NCBI GenBank assembly: GCA_023052935.1
Contig: CM041297.1
Span: 108,739,563-108,803,562 of the forward strand
DNA from: Piezodorus guildinii
Taxonomy: Eukaryota > Arthropoda > Insecta > Hemiptera > Pentatomidae
Direction: 5' to 3'
DNA: 64,000 nt
Shown: one piece after another, positions 12,029-22,006 of the stretch
Layout of the letters: the number at the start of each line of letters is the position of its first letter
How positions within the stretch are numbered: position 1 is the stretch's first letter
Notes under the pieces: generated by a model
What the model was told of the DNA's origin: nothing
What the model saw: only the letters and a program-made list of their open reading frames with translations
The model's database searches: none
Translations under genes and position numbers: made by a program

Positions 12029-14707
12029 ATGACCTCACCTAACTCCTTATCTATTCTCCTATGGAATGCGAATGGTGTTAGAACTCACACTGACGAACTT
12101 ACAGCCTTACTCCAAGACAAAAAAGTTGACGTTGCACTCATTACTGAAACTAGACCAACCACTAAACAGTACTTCAAAATACCTGAATACACAACATACC
12201 GGACAGACCATCCAGACGGCAAAGCCCATGCCGGTACTGCTGTCATTGTCAACCGATCCCTCTCCCATCACTTACACCCACTTCCCGCCCACGATTTCCT
12301 ACAAGCCACCTCTATTATAATCAAGACCTTTTCCTTTCCGCTAGTCATCGCATCAGCATACTGCCCTCCTAAAAATTCTATTTCTATTACTCAATTTGGT
12401 TCCTTCCTCAACTCATTGGGGAATCACTTTATTCTGGGTGCAGACTTGAACGCGAAGCACCAACAATGGGGTTGCAGAACCACAAATACTCGTGGACGGA
12501 CATTGCAGTCTGCACTCAACTCCAGACGCCTTAATCTCCTACCTCCCGATTCCCCTACCTACTGGCCAACAGATCCTAACCGTAATCCAGACATCCTCGA
12601 CTTCTTCATCCACAGCGGATTAGGCTCCCTGAACTATTCCGTAACTCGCCTTGATGAACTATCCTCTGATCATAGTCCATTAATCCTAAATGTATCCATG
12701 ACTCCTATTCCGAAACCTTTCCCACCGTCATTCATCAGAGGCCCCATCAACTGGAACCTCTTCCGCGAAATCCTCACCAATGATATCGACCTCAGAGTAA
12801 CTCTCAAAACCCCTTCTGACCTTGATGATGCCGTATATTCCTTTACAACCTTGATTCAACAAGCTGCCTGGACTGCCTCCTTTCCTAAACAATCCCAAAT
12901 TATTCCTTACAAATGCCATTTACCACAACACCTGACGGACCTCATCAACACCAAGCGCCGAGCCAGAACATTATGGCAACGCACCCGCCACCCAGAAGAT
13001 CGCCGCTCTTATAACTTTTATTGTAGAAAATTAAAGCGGGAGTTGGCGACCTTTCGTTCCCAATCCTACAATTCCTACCTCTCCTCTCTCTCGACTCGTA
13101 ACAATTCTCTGTGGAATGTCACGAAGAGAATCCTGAATACTCACACGATTTCCCATCCTCTCCTGCGCGGTGATAGTTCCTGGGCTGCTTCTGACAAGGA
13201 TAAGGCCCAGGAATTTGCACAGCACCTTTCCAAAGTTTTCACTCCTCATCCTGAATTGAATCAAAACCATACTTCAACAGTTGAACAGTTCCTTACTTCG
13301 CCAATACCACTCTCCTTACCTCCTAAAGCAGTTAATCCCTCTGAGGTCAAATATCTTCTTAAAAAGCTTCCTCTCCGTAAATCCCCTGGATATGATCTCC
13401 TCACGCCTCAGATCTTAAGACAACTTCCACAGAAAGCCATTACATTCCTTACATATCTTTATAACAGTATCCTACGCACTACCTATTTTCCCCTCTTATG
13501 GAAACATTCAACTATCATCCTTTTCCTGAAACCAGGCAAACCTTCCAACAGCACGTCATCTTACAGACCTATTAGCCTACTTCCTATCCTCTCAAAAATT
13601 TTCGAAAAGCTCCTACTAAAACGAATCCTTGATAAATTTAAAAATTTTCCTTCGCATCAGTTTGGATTTCGTTCTCAACATTCCACAGTTCAGCAAGGAC
13701 TCCGAGTTGTGGATCACATTTCCTCTGCCCTTGAGTGCAAGGAGTATTGTTCGGGTGCCTTTCTGGACATAGCTCAAGCTTTTGACCGGGTGTGGCACCC
13801 GGGATTGCTCTTTAAGCTCAAAACCCATTTACCTCAATCCTTATACCTAATCCTCCAATCCTATTTATCAAACCGCTCCTTCCGAGTTCGCTGTGGTTCC
13901 GAATTTTCCAAACATTATACTGTTGAGGCCAGTGTTCCTCAAGGCAGCGTCTTAGGACCCGTCCTCTACATCCTCTACACCGCCGATATCCCTACCGATC
14001 CCGATACCTTTCTGGCAACATTTGCTGACGACACAGCCATTTTATCATCCAATTCCGATCCTGAAGTAGCATCTCTAAATCTCCAAAGGCACCTTTCCCT
14101 TGTCGAAGACTGGTGTAAGGCTTGGCGAATTAAGGTGAACGAAAGCAAATGTACACACGTCACCTTCACCCTTCGACGTAAATCCTGTCCAACAGTTAAA
14201 TTCAATTCCATACCGCTTCCTTCCTCAGACACAGTCCGGTACCTTGGCTTTTTACTAGACAAAAGACTGACGTGGAACCCACATACGAGACTTAAAAGGA
14301 TAGAACTCAACCGCAGATTCGGCCGGTTATACAAATTACTAAACAGAAAATCTCATCTTACAGTCGACAACAAATTACTAATATATAAGACAGTACTGAA
14401 ACCTATATGGACCTACGGACTTGAACTATGGGGGACAACTAAACATTCTAACATCAAACGTATCCAATCCTTCCAATCCAAAGTCCTCCGAACAATAGTT
14501 AATGCTCCTTATTACGTTACCAACTGTACCCTACACCATGACCTTAATATTCCATTTATTTTAGACCTGGTATCATCCAAATTCTCCAAATTCCATCAGA
14601 ACCTTCTTCATCATCCTAATCCTCTTGCTCAATCGCTTTCCAGCTTCACCCATCCCTACAATCCTCCTCGAAGATTGAAACGGCAGTGGCCCCGCGACGT
14701 TTTGTAA
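12029..14707 (+). CDS. Jockey ORF2: APE endonuclease-reverse transcriptase, intact 892 aa
   Basis: The enzyme nicks target DNA and primes reverse transcription of element RNA there. The endonuclease domain occupies about residues 1-230, with WNANG (near residue 11), ITET, ADLNAKHQQWG, PTYWPTDPNRNPDILDFF and catalytic SDHSP (about 212). The RT domain covers about 430-760: LRKSPGYDLLTPQIL, SYRPISLLPILSK, HQFGFRSQHST, GAFLDIAQAFDRVWHPG, VPQGSVLGPVLY, FADDTAIL (about 665) and thumb VRYLGFLLDKRLTW. The C-terminus ends PPRRLKRQWPRDVL. No RNase H follows, as usual for Jockey. The frame is uninterrupted. The ATG directly after the ORF1 TAA suggests translation by termination-reinitiation. Apart from the missing intact ORF1, this copy looks capable of function. 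Confidence 0.93.
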   Translation: MTSPNSLSILLWNANGVRTHTDELTALLQDKKVDVALITETRPTTKQYFKIPEYTTYRTDHPDGKAHAGTAVIVNRSLSHHLHPLPAHDFLQATSIIIKTFSFPLVIASAYCPPKNSISITQFGSFLNSLGNHFILGADLNAKHQQWGCRTTNTRGRTLQSALNSRRLNLLPPDSPTYWPTDPNRNPDILDFFIHSGLGSLNYSVTRLDELSSDHSPLILNVSMTPIPKPFPPSFIRGPINWNLFREILTNDIDLRVTLKTPSDLDDAVYSFTTLIQQAAWTASFPKQSQIIPYKCHLPQHLTDLINTKRRARTLWQRTRHPEDRRSYNFYCRKLKRELATFRSQSYNSYLSSLSTRNNSLWNVTKRILNTHTISHPLLRGDSSWAASDKDKAQEFAQHLSKVFTPHPELNQNHTSTVEQFLTSPIPLSLPPKAVNPSEVKYLLKKLPLRKSPGYDLLTPQILRQLPQKAITFLTYLYNSILRTTYFPLLWKHSTIILFLKPGKPSNSTSSYRPISLLPILSKIFEKLLLKRILDKFKNFPSHQFGFRSQHSTVQQGLRVVDHISSALECKEYCSGAFLDIAQAFDRVWHPGLLFKLKTHLPQSLYLILQSYLSNRSFRVRCGSEFSKHYTVEASVPQGSVLGPVLYILYTADIPTDPDTFLATFADDTAILSSNSDPEVASLNLQRHLSLVEDWCKAWRIKVNESKCTHVTFTLRRKSCPTVKFNSIPLPSSDTVRYLGFLLDKRLTWNPHTRLKRIELNRRFGRLYKLLNRKSHLTVDNKLLIYKTVLKPIWTYGLELWGTTKHSNIKRIQSFQSKVLRTIVNAPYYVTNCTLHHDLNIPFILDLVSSKFSKFHQNLLHHPNPLAQSLSSFTHPYNPPRRLKRQWPRDVL

Positions 14708-15158
14708 ACATTTATCTGGAGTTCTGACACTGGTCAGATCCTCCACTCATGTACTGTATGTTTGTGGCTATTCCGTCTGGCTCGGCCTCCACTGGCATAC
14801 ACCAGTGAAGCGCTGAGTGGAAGGCGCTGGGATCTCTTGGATTCCGAGCAGCCGAGTCTAGGGTTCCTTTGGCTGATTGTATATAGTTAAGTTTGCTTGT
14901 ATGATTTTTATTTATTTCCCAACTTGTATTTATCTCTACTACAGGTTGTTGTTTTGATTTGTTTCTTGTTGTTGTTTTTTTTTTTGTATATATTTGAATT
15001 TATTTATTTCCGATTTTATGTTTTTGACTTTATCATTATTGGCTGTATATATTGTATGAATGTGTACTACATCTCTATTACTACTGTTCATTATGCAACA
15101 AATTGTAATATTTCTCAATAAAAAAAAAAAAAAAAAAAAAAAAAAAGATCCGTTTTTG

Positions 15159-15412
15159 AGAAAAGGTGCAAAATGCATAGTAGCTCTTCTGGTTTGACGA
15201 TTTTATTGGAAAAGATGCTGTAACATATACAGGCATAAGCTCTCCTAAATTTAGGTTTTTAAACTATGTACACAGAGACCTTTTTTCGGTTCTTTTTTGA
15301 CCCAGTAGACCCTAAAACGTCATATACATTCCATTCAATTTGAATTCAAAATTGTCAGAATCGCCATACTTTCCCTTACAATATATTCCATATGCAGGTA
15401 AGTTAAAGTTAT
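15159..15412 (+). repeat. Right piece of ACTTTCACTTACCT-family repeat
   Basis: Continues the repeat split by the Jockey insertion (its first bases are the right TSD, 15147-15158): GAGAAAAGGTGCAAAATGC, then ACCCTAAAACG, CTTTCCCTTAC, and the degenerate terminal AGGTAAGTTAAAGT at about 15396-15409. Confidence 0.75.
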
Positions 15413-16136
15413 AACAACCAAAAAAACTTTATATATATATATAATACTTTATTATTAGTGAGCAAGAAATGCTAAAAATATATAATTGACATAATGATAT
15501 TACTTAAACAAATTATATAAAATTAAGTTTATCAGTATGATTGTCTATGACGATTTCTAGTCAGTGCAAGCCGAAGTACAACTCCTCCGTTTGTATTTTT
15601 TTTATGCTGTTTTTCTCTATTTTACAAATGGCAAAAGGGCTACGAACCTAACAATGAAACAAGGAAAGTTGAGATTCAAACTGTGGCCGTTCTACTTGTG
15701 GTTGCTAAAGCAAAGTCGCCATAATACTCCCGGTCACGATGGCTTCTTAATCAACAGTAATGTAGATGTTATATTTAGATTATGTCCTCAACATCATAAA
15801 GACTTTATTAAGGTGATTGTTCGGTTGTTTTTTTTTGTTTTTTTTTCGTAGCCCCTTTTGTTAGCTCTTCTTAAAACCTTAGTTTTTGAATTTTCTCCTT
15901 TTTCTGCATTTATGCATTTTAAGGATGTCAAATATCTCTATAATATCTGTAATATATAATTACCTTCTATGAATTTATAATGAGGTGATGGGGCTCACCT
16001 TTTGGTTTAAGTAGAACCTTAACCTAATCCTAAAACCTAAATCTTAATATTCTGCCATCTTTGAAGTAATCCAGAAGGTGTCAGCTTACTATATATCGCA
16101 TTGTTAATAAGTTTGATGGTTTCATAGAACTTTATT
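15413..16136. other. No gene recognised
   Basis: AT-rich stretch. One open frame of 95 codons (15564-15851) has no recognisable motif and ends in a T-rich run; I do not call it a gene. Confidence 0.35.
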
Positions 16137-16740
16137 TTAGTTATTTCTCTTAGTAACGAATTCGGAAAGTTTGTCAATTTTTAATTCCTTGTGAATTCTT
16201 GAGGTTTGGGTTCTTTGTAATGACAATTTGACAATTTTCCGCAGTACGCCATTTTGGAACGATTGTAAACGGTTTTCGGTCGACTTAGCAATATGCGAAA
16301 AGAGTGGAGCACTATAAAACAGAGTTGGACGTATAATGGCCTTATATATTAACATCTTTAGTCGAAGAGACATATTTGAATAATTAATTAATTGATTAAG
16401 CTGCCTTAATTTTTGCCTCACTGTCTGAATTTGTTTACCAAAGTGGACCGAAAACTTTAAATGTCTATCAAAGGTGACTCCGAGATATCTTATATGTTTG
16501 GATAGTTTAATTTCGCAGTTGTTTATTTTAAATTTTGACGGTAATTTTTTCTTTCCTTTTTGAAATGAGTACACTATTCCTTTCGTTTTATCTGCATTCA
16601 CATCAATTTTTAACATTTTCAACTCGTTTGCTATGATTTGGCAGGCTTTCTCTGAATGCATAACAGCCTTGCTGGCATTTGAGCTACTACTGGTGACAGC
16701 GATATCATCAGCAAAAGCTTATATTGAAGCATGATCGAAT
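16137..16740 (-). pseudogene. RT C-terminal fragment, Jockey-group, same lineage as 19839-21217
   Basis: Minus-strand frame with FADDIAV (about 16700-16725, preceded by a stop), VNADKTKGIVYSFQKGKKKLP, IRYLGVTFDRHLKF and IRPTLFYSAPLFSHI. These line up with AYADDIAIY, NPAKTDAIILSFQKGKKKLP, LYLGVTLDRYLTF and IRPTLLHGAPLLRHL in the element at 19606-21218. The fragment covers the catalytic box through the thumb and stops at about the FVTKRNN position, so both ends are missing. It is more diverged and older than its relative. No TSD was recognised. Confidence 0.8.
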
Positions 16741-17059
16741 GCTCGAATTGTTCGGTTATCTTATCTTTCTCATACATATTAATACCGAAAATCTTATTCA
16801 ACATGTAGAGGATTTTTTTTTATTCTTGTAATATTCCATATAAAAATAATATAAAGAAAAAGAGTACAAAGACGTTGAATAGAAGGCGTTTCCGCGAAAG
16901 GAAATTGGAGGGTTGACTGTCTTTGTAAAATAATTTCCGGCGAAGGAATATTTTTAAATAATCGACTTTTCTTGTGATGTAATAGCATCGTTTTGAGCTT
17001 CGTAAGTATATATAATTCAATATAAAATCAATAACGGGAACCTGGGACTTGTGGTATCT

Positions 17060-18052
17060 AATCTAAGGAGGTAATATCCGTCCAAGTGAGGTTGTTACCT
17101 ACCTTGGTATTAGAATCGAATCCAAGTTCAACGTTACGCCTCTCTTGGATTACTTGAGAAGTAGTGAGGGTTTGAATCTCAAGGGGCTCAGCTGAGAGAG
17201 CTTTTTGGGATCTCAGGTATCCAGGAACATTTAAAAAGAAGTAATTTTGAGTAGTCTGAGGTATGCGCCCCCCTCCTCCCAGTACAGAAAAGTAGATTAC
17301 GGACGATAGCTCTACTCAGGGTCACCAGTATAGAACAGTGTCTCATGAGGCGGTGCAGGTATTAGCAGGAGAGATACCTATAGACCTTCCCCTAAGAGAA
17401 GAATATTACCTGCACAAAATCAAGAGAGAAGGTCTGGTGGGTCTTCCGGACAACCTTAGAGTGAGGATCAATGAAGAGCCCAGCAGATGGAAGAGAATTC
17501 CTTGGGAGATCTCTATAGACGAATGGAACCGTCGGTGGGTGCCGACTCCAAAAGGTGCTAATCTAAAGAAGTATTTCCCCATCGTCAGATAAAGACTCGA
17601 AAATACTTGAATCATCCCGGACTGCTGGGTTTCTCACGAAGCATGGGGGTTTTCAAGCAAAGCTCGCTAGTATGGGAAACGCATACCCCAGCCGTAGTGT
17701 TACGGAGACTATACTTTTTGACTGTGCCGCTCATGAGGCACTCAGAACGAAGCTTCTGAGGGACACAGGACTCTACGTCGTGACAGGGAGCGATATTCCT
17801 TATCTGAACCAACCAAAATTACCCGTACTACAAAAAACCTTCGTGTACAGGTGGAAAGAATGTGCTGGCTCAACTCAATTCTCTACATAGCAGAAGACCG
17901 CAGAACATCCGCAGACACTACTGGCTAAAGATTGAATACTATGCTTTGTTCACATTCATTCATGTAATGAGTTTTATGGCACCGATGAATTGTATCTGTG
18001 GTACTTCCCTAAGGTGCAAGTACCCGCATTGCCTCTAAGGTGGGGAGAGGAA
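17060..18052 (+). pseudogene. R1/LOA-like non-LTR 3' fragment (RT thumb to C-terminus, 3' UTR)
   Basis: Begins within VTYLGIRIESKFNV (RT thumb). It continues through YRTVSHEAVQVLAGEIPIDL and EWNRRWVPTPKG (17320-17590). After a stop and frame changes come LTKHGGFQAKLASMG and ETILFDCAAHEALRTKLL (about 17620-17780). This order (A-x-VLAG-x-P, a Trp-rich linker, then a GHGxFxxYL-like and Cys/His segment) is characteristic of R1-type C-termini in arthropods. R1 elements normally sit in rDNA, but related dispersed families exist and no 28S sequence is seen here. It ends in (AATA)n at about 18043-18056. Several stops and shifts mark it as dead. Confidence 0.65.
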
Positions 18053-18242
18053 TAAATAAATAAATTAAACAATCTAAATTATAAGTAAACTCAAACAATT
18101 ACAGATTATATTTAATTTATATGAATCATTTTTACTTATTATGGTATTGCCTTAAAAGAAGTTCTATATATAATTATATGGATTATTATATATTTTTTAA
18201 CTATGCACTAAATTTAATTTGAAATATATACCTGTACCTCTA

Positions 18243-18540
18243 CAGCCCATGAAGGGTCTTGGGCTCAGTGCATATAGTATCAGTGCATATATGCATCAGT
18301 GCATATTCGTACTGTTTTTAGGCCAACGGCCGTGCAATGAGGCGATTAGGCCTTGTTCACGCTCAACCGCTACGGTTTTTTCCATAATTTGGGTATCCAC
18401 TTTAAAGAGGCTGGGTCTGCCCCAGGAGGGTCTCCATACCCTAGGGTCGCCCCCCGGCTGAATTAACAGAATAAATAATATTTTGCCATAGCCGGGGATC
18501 AGTAGACTAATACTCTATCCACTAGAACACGCCGCTCTCG
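18243..18540 (-). mobile_element. tRNA-derived SINE, family 1 (second copy)
   Basis: Same layout as the copy at 4838-5119. The minus-strand head contains GTTCTAGTGGATAGAG, and the body contains CCCTAGGGTATGGAGACCC and ends AGACCCTTCATGGGC. An internal short tandem, ATCAGTGCATAT, is present three times at about 18267-18305 and is absent from the other copies. Confidence 0.7.
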
Positions 18541-19189
18541 TCATTTTCAAATATACCTAGATTAAAAATTAGAGCTGCTTAGCAGTAGAGTTCAATAAGC
18601 AATTTTGATTAATCTAAATTATAGATAAAGGGGAAACAATAGCAAGCATTACCCTCCTCGCAAATACTGATTGTTAATTTTAAGTTCAAATTATTAAAAG
18701 AGAAAGAGACAGCTAAGAAAGGAACTAATTAAACGACCACTTTTGAAATAGTACCACTTAAGAGGTACTTAGTGACAAGAGCTCGTAACCATAAGAGGTC
18801 TTCATGAAGTTGATTTTATTATCGTGTTAACAGTTCGCCAATAGCTGTAATAAATACTTATCCTTCCTAGGTAATAAAACTTCATCATCAAATATATATT
18901 GCTATGATTTATGAAGTAATAACAAAAACTGAAAGCATTTAATGTCTCAATGCAATATATTTATTAGATATTTTACAGGTGCTATAGATATTACTAGTTA
19001 TAAAAATATTTTTTTGTGTTTAGGATTATTTTGTATATATATTACATATTTTTTTATTTTATTTTTTTCAACTTCTAAATGACTCAGAAATTATATCATA
19101 GTGGGTCAGTATCTATAAATTATATGCATATCTATTTAATTAGGTTATTTCGGAACAGTCTCTTCTTTTAAACATCATTCATTTATTCT
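18541..19189. other. No gene recognised
   Basis: AT-rich spacer with no supported frame. Confidence 0.35.
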
Positions 19190-19245
19190 TCATTACACAT
19201 AATTGACGTTTCGGGGTTTATACGCCTCATCTTCAGAACTTCTAG
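19190..19245 (-). repeat. CTGAAGATG...CGAAACGTC motif (Penelope-like terminal motif?)
   Basis: On the minus strand: TTCTGAAGATGAGGCGTATA followed by ACCCCGAAACGTCA. CTGANGA, a short stem, then CGAAACG is the pattern found in hammerhead-bearing terminal repeats of Penelope-like elements. Only two of the three ribozyme helices can be guessed here, and no RT of that class is present. Similar pieces occur at 49614-49700 and 56370-56420. Confidence 0.3.
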
Positions 19246-19479
19246 TCATTCACTAACAACAATTTAATATTATATTGGTTTCAACATTCAACAATAATAA
19301 ATATCAGAATTATATGCATATCAAAATTTTGACTGGAGCTATTCACATACAATTTTTGAATTGTATCCATAGTTATTTGTAGTCGATCTAAAGGCGTGAA
19401 ATGCGTGTAATTATTATGTTTTGAAATTACTTAGCTTGAGGCTTCGGTCAAGAAACTTGAAGCTTAGAATTCATAAAAC

Positions 19480-19605
19480 TATTATTATCTCGACGAATCT
19501 GTAGGAATGTGAAATATGATCGCCTACTTTGAAGGATGAACAGCTTCTTAGGATTTTCGAGAATATAATCGAAAATAACCTTCGGGTTCGCTAAAGCATA
19601 TTATT
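19480..19605 (+). pseudogene. Internally deleted 3' end of RTE/CR1-like family, with left TSD of 19606-21218
   Basis: Contains SPTLKDEQLLRIFEN, matching WPLTLKDEQRL-VFEN of the fragment at 35122-35789. It then jumps to the family's terminal CCTTCGGGTTCGCTAA and an (ATT)n tail. About 350 bp present in the other copy are missing. The element at 19606-21218 inserted into this 3' tail. The last 14 bases (19592-19605) are its left TSD. Confidence 0.6.
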
Positions 19606-21218
19606 TTTTTTTTTCTCATCCTCCAACTTTATTTACAAAATAAATACAAAACACATTCTATGTATATACAGCAGCAATGGTATATACAGTCCATGGCTCA
19701 GGCCTCGTATTGCCCGTTGGCATTCTAAGGTTCCTTTCGCACTAGGCGCGGTATGCGCTTGAGGAGTGGGGTGGCTTTGTGCCTTTGTTGAAGTAAAATG
19801 GGGAGGAACCATTTTGCTGGTGGTTAAATGTATGCGGGTCAGACTGCAGAGTCCAGACCCCTTCCCAGGGCGACCACGTCGACCAGGGGGAGAGAGCCTT
19901 GCCACCTTCCAGGCGCAGGTGGTGGAACTACGTCCCTGAAGAGAGGGCTCGCACAAGCCTTTAACCCGTCAAAGAACTTGACGTGCCTCCTGCTGATGAA
20001 CTCTGGCACCGAGGGAAGATGGAGTTCCTCGTGGATGGTGGCATTTCTCGCCCGCTGGAGTGTGGTTCCTCTGGCTATCCTCCTTAGGACGGAGTTCTGA
20101 TAACTCTGCAGCCTTTTGAGCGTGGACTGATAGAGGTGGCGGAGCAGGGGCGCACCATGGAGTAGAGTCGGTCTGATAACGGCCTTGTAGATTTGCAACT
20201 TGAGTCGCAGTGAGAGCTGCGGCGAGATGAGTAGGTGGTAGAGTCTATGGGACTTCCTGCGGGCCAGCTTAATTCTTTCCCGTACATGGCTGGAGAACGT
20301 CAGATATCGGTCCAAGGTCACACCTAGGTAAAGAATTGAGTTGGAGAGAGGAAGTTTTACACTGTCTATCTCAAACTCGGTGGGTAACTTCTTCTTCCCC
20401 TTCTGGAAGGACAAGATGATGGCGTCCGTTTTGGCTGGGTTGACTCTGATTCCGATCTTCTTCAATTCCCCAACTATGACGTTGGCTGCTTTCTGAGCCT
20501 GGTCACGTGCCTTGGTGGCGCTCATGCTGGTGGAGTAAATGGCGATGTCGTCCGCATAGGCTGCTACTGTTGCTCCCGGATGCTTTACTGAGACCACCGG
20601 TGCCGTGAAAACGACAAACAGTAGTGGCCCCAGTACAGACCCTTGAGGTACCCCGCAGATGGTATCGTGTGGATTCGACAGGCTCCCGCCGACCCTTACA
20701 ACGAAAGATCTTCGGCTAAGATAGCTTCGGATCAATCGGCATAGGGAGGCAGGGAACTTGAACTCCTCCAGACGGCGGAGTAAAAGAGTGTGAGACACAC
20801 AGTCAAAGGCCTGTGTGCAGTCCAAGGAGATTAGTGCTGTGGCATCGTTGTTCTTCCTCATCCGCTCCATGGTGTGGGCCTGCAACTTCGCCAGATGGTG
20901 TTCACAGGCTACCCCTCGTTGGAATCCTGTCTGTTCAGGTGGGATGATGTTCTCCTCCGTACAGTGCTTCATCAGATGGTGGTGAACCAGCCTTTCTAAG
21001 ATCTTACTCATGTGCGAGAGAAGACTGATCGGGCGATAGTGTTCCGTTGAATCTCCACTCTTCCCCGGTTTGAGTAGTGGCACTACGATCGCTTCTTTCC
21101 AAGCCTTAGGAAAATACGATAATCGGATGCACGTGTTAAAAATGTTCAATAAGAAGGCTTTACCCCTCCTAGGGAGCATCTTCAACAGGACATAAGGAAT
21201 ATCGTCCTTCCCAGAGGA
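19606..21218 (-). mobile_element. 5'-truncated Jockey-group retrotransposon with 14-bp TSD
   Basis: Flanked by perfect 14-bp direct repeats TAAAGCATATTATT at 19592-19605 and 21219-21232. On the minus strand it ends in a short poly(A) (T run at 19606-19614 on the plus strand). Its 5' end lies inside the RT domain, so endonuclease and ORF1 were never copied. Its GC content is visibly higher than the surroundings, unlike the other Jockey copies. That suggests a different source family or recent arrival. Confidence 0.9.
19839..21217 (-). pseudogene. RT domain and C-terminus, frame open but 5'-truncated
   Basis: The frame is open from the truncation point (SGKDDIPYVLLKMLP) to the stop at 19839. 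RT landmarks in order: HYRPISLLSHMSKILERL, PPEQTGFQRGVACEHHLAKL, ISLDCTQAFDCVSH, GVPQGSVLGPLLFVVF, AYADDIAIY (about residue 210 from the first Met), LSFQKGKKKLP, LYLGVTLDRYLTF, IRPTLLHGAPL, and IHEELHLPSVPEFISRR near the C-terminus. The last motif matches the Jockey-type C-terminal IHxDL-x-PxVxEFI pattern. The first Met (21185) is an internal residue, not a start. No internal lesion is visible, so this is a young but dead-on-arrival insertion. A decayed relative lies at 16137-16740. Confidence 0.9.
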
Positions 21219-21367
21219 TAAAGCATATTATTATTATTATCTATAGATATTTAAGCAATCAAGAATAGATATGTTCACGAGTAGGAAATATTTTCATGTA
21301 ATCAAAGAATTAGGAAAAGACGATCTAGTAGCAATATAAATTTGCGGAAAATATAATTTACAAATAT

Positions 21368-21585
21368 GGACTTTTTTTTGTTCACCCCTACCTCGCCTTT
21401 GTAGGCTATAAGGGAGTTCCTTGGCCAGGGGGAGAGGGCAGGGGATTTATGCTGAGTTAAATGCCCCTCCCCCCCGCAGGAAAACGCGAACTCAAAATCG
21501 TTTTCATCTTTAATTCGTAAATCATGTTGGTAAGGAATGCGCGGACTGTTCTCACGCGTTAACCCGCTCAGCCACTAAGCCCTCA
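21368..21585 (-). mobile_element. tRNA-derived SINE, family 3 (minus-strand copy)
   Basis: Minus-strand head GGCTTAGTGGCTGAGCGGGT contains an A box (TAGTGGCTGAGCGG). A B-box-like TTGAGTTCGCG follows, then a C-rich body, and the 3' end GGTAGGGGTGAAC runs into eight A residues. The layout matches the plus-strand copy at 55073-55275. Confidence 0.6.
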
Positions 21586-22006
21586 TTACAAACCCGGACT
21601 AAAAATCTTAAAACGCCTTACGTTGGCTAATCAAGGTTAAGACCGATTTCAATGATTAATTTTTCTTTTTGTTCCGTAAGAAATCTGAGTACTTATCGAT
21701 ATTCGATAACCATTGATAAATAGTTACATTTTGGCTAAGTAATGATGAATTTTTTTTACAAATACAACCTATTGCTACTAATGGATTTATTATTCAAGGT
21801 GATACAGATACAACATCTACATAAGATCACTTTCATGGGATCAGTCAGCTTGCTTATTCTAGCCTTAGCATTAAAAATAAATAGTAAACTTATGCCTTTC
21901 AGTTCGATTTGATAATATTATAAACAAGGTCAATACGCTGCAAGAGGAGTTACCCGGCGCTGTGATCAATTTTAATAAAAGTACATGAGTGGTGACCGGT
22001 TAATCT

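Larger units (their letters stand above)
10397..15146 (+). mobile_element. Full-length Jockey-clade retrotransposon (copy J1)
   Basis: A 4750-bp element flanked by the perfect 12-bp TSD GATCCGTTTTTG (10385-10396 and 15147-15158) and ending in a 26-bp poly(A) after a CAATAAA signal. Layout: a 5' UTR of about 310 bp, ORF1 (10710-12028, frameshifted), ORF2 starting directly after the ORF1 stop (12029-14707), and a 3' UTR of about 410 bp. The X-element-like gag with three zinc knuckles, the APE endonuclease plus FADD-box RT, and the lack of RNase H place it in the Jockey clade. It shares its 5' UTR and both ORFs with the inverted copies at 26648-35095 but is clearly diverged from them at the protein level, so it belongs to a sister subfamily. 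Confidence 0.93.

Noticed and set aside
17338..17592. An 84-codon frame as an independent small gene
   Set aside because: It fits within an R1-like C-terminal domain, with homologous pieces before and after it in other frames.
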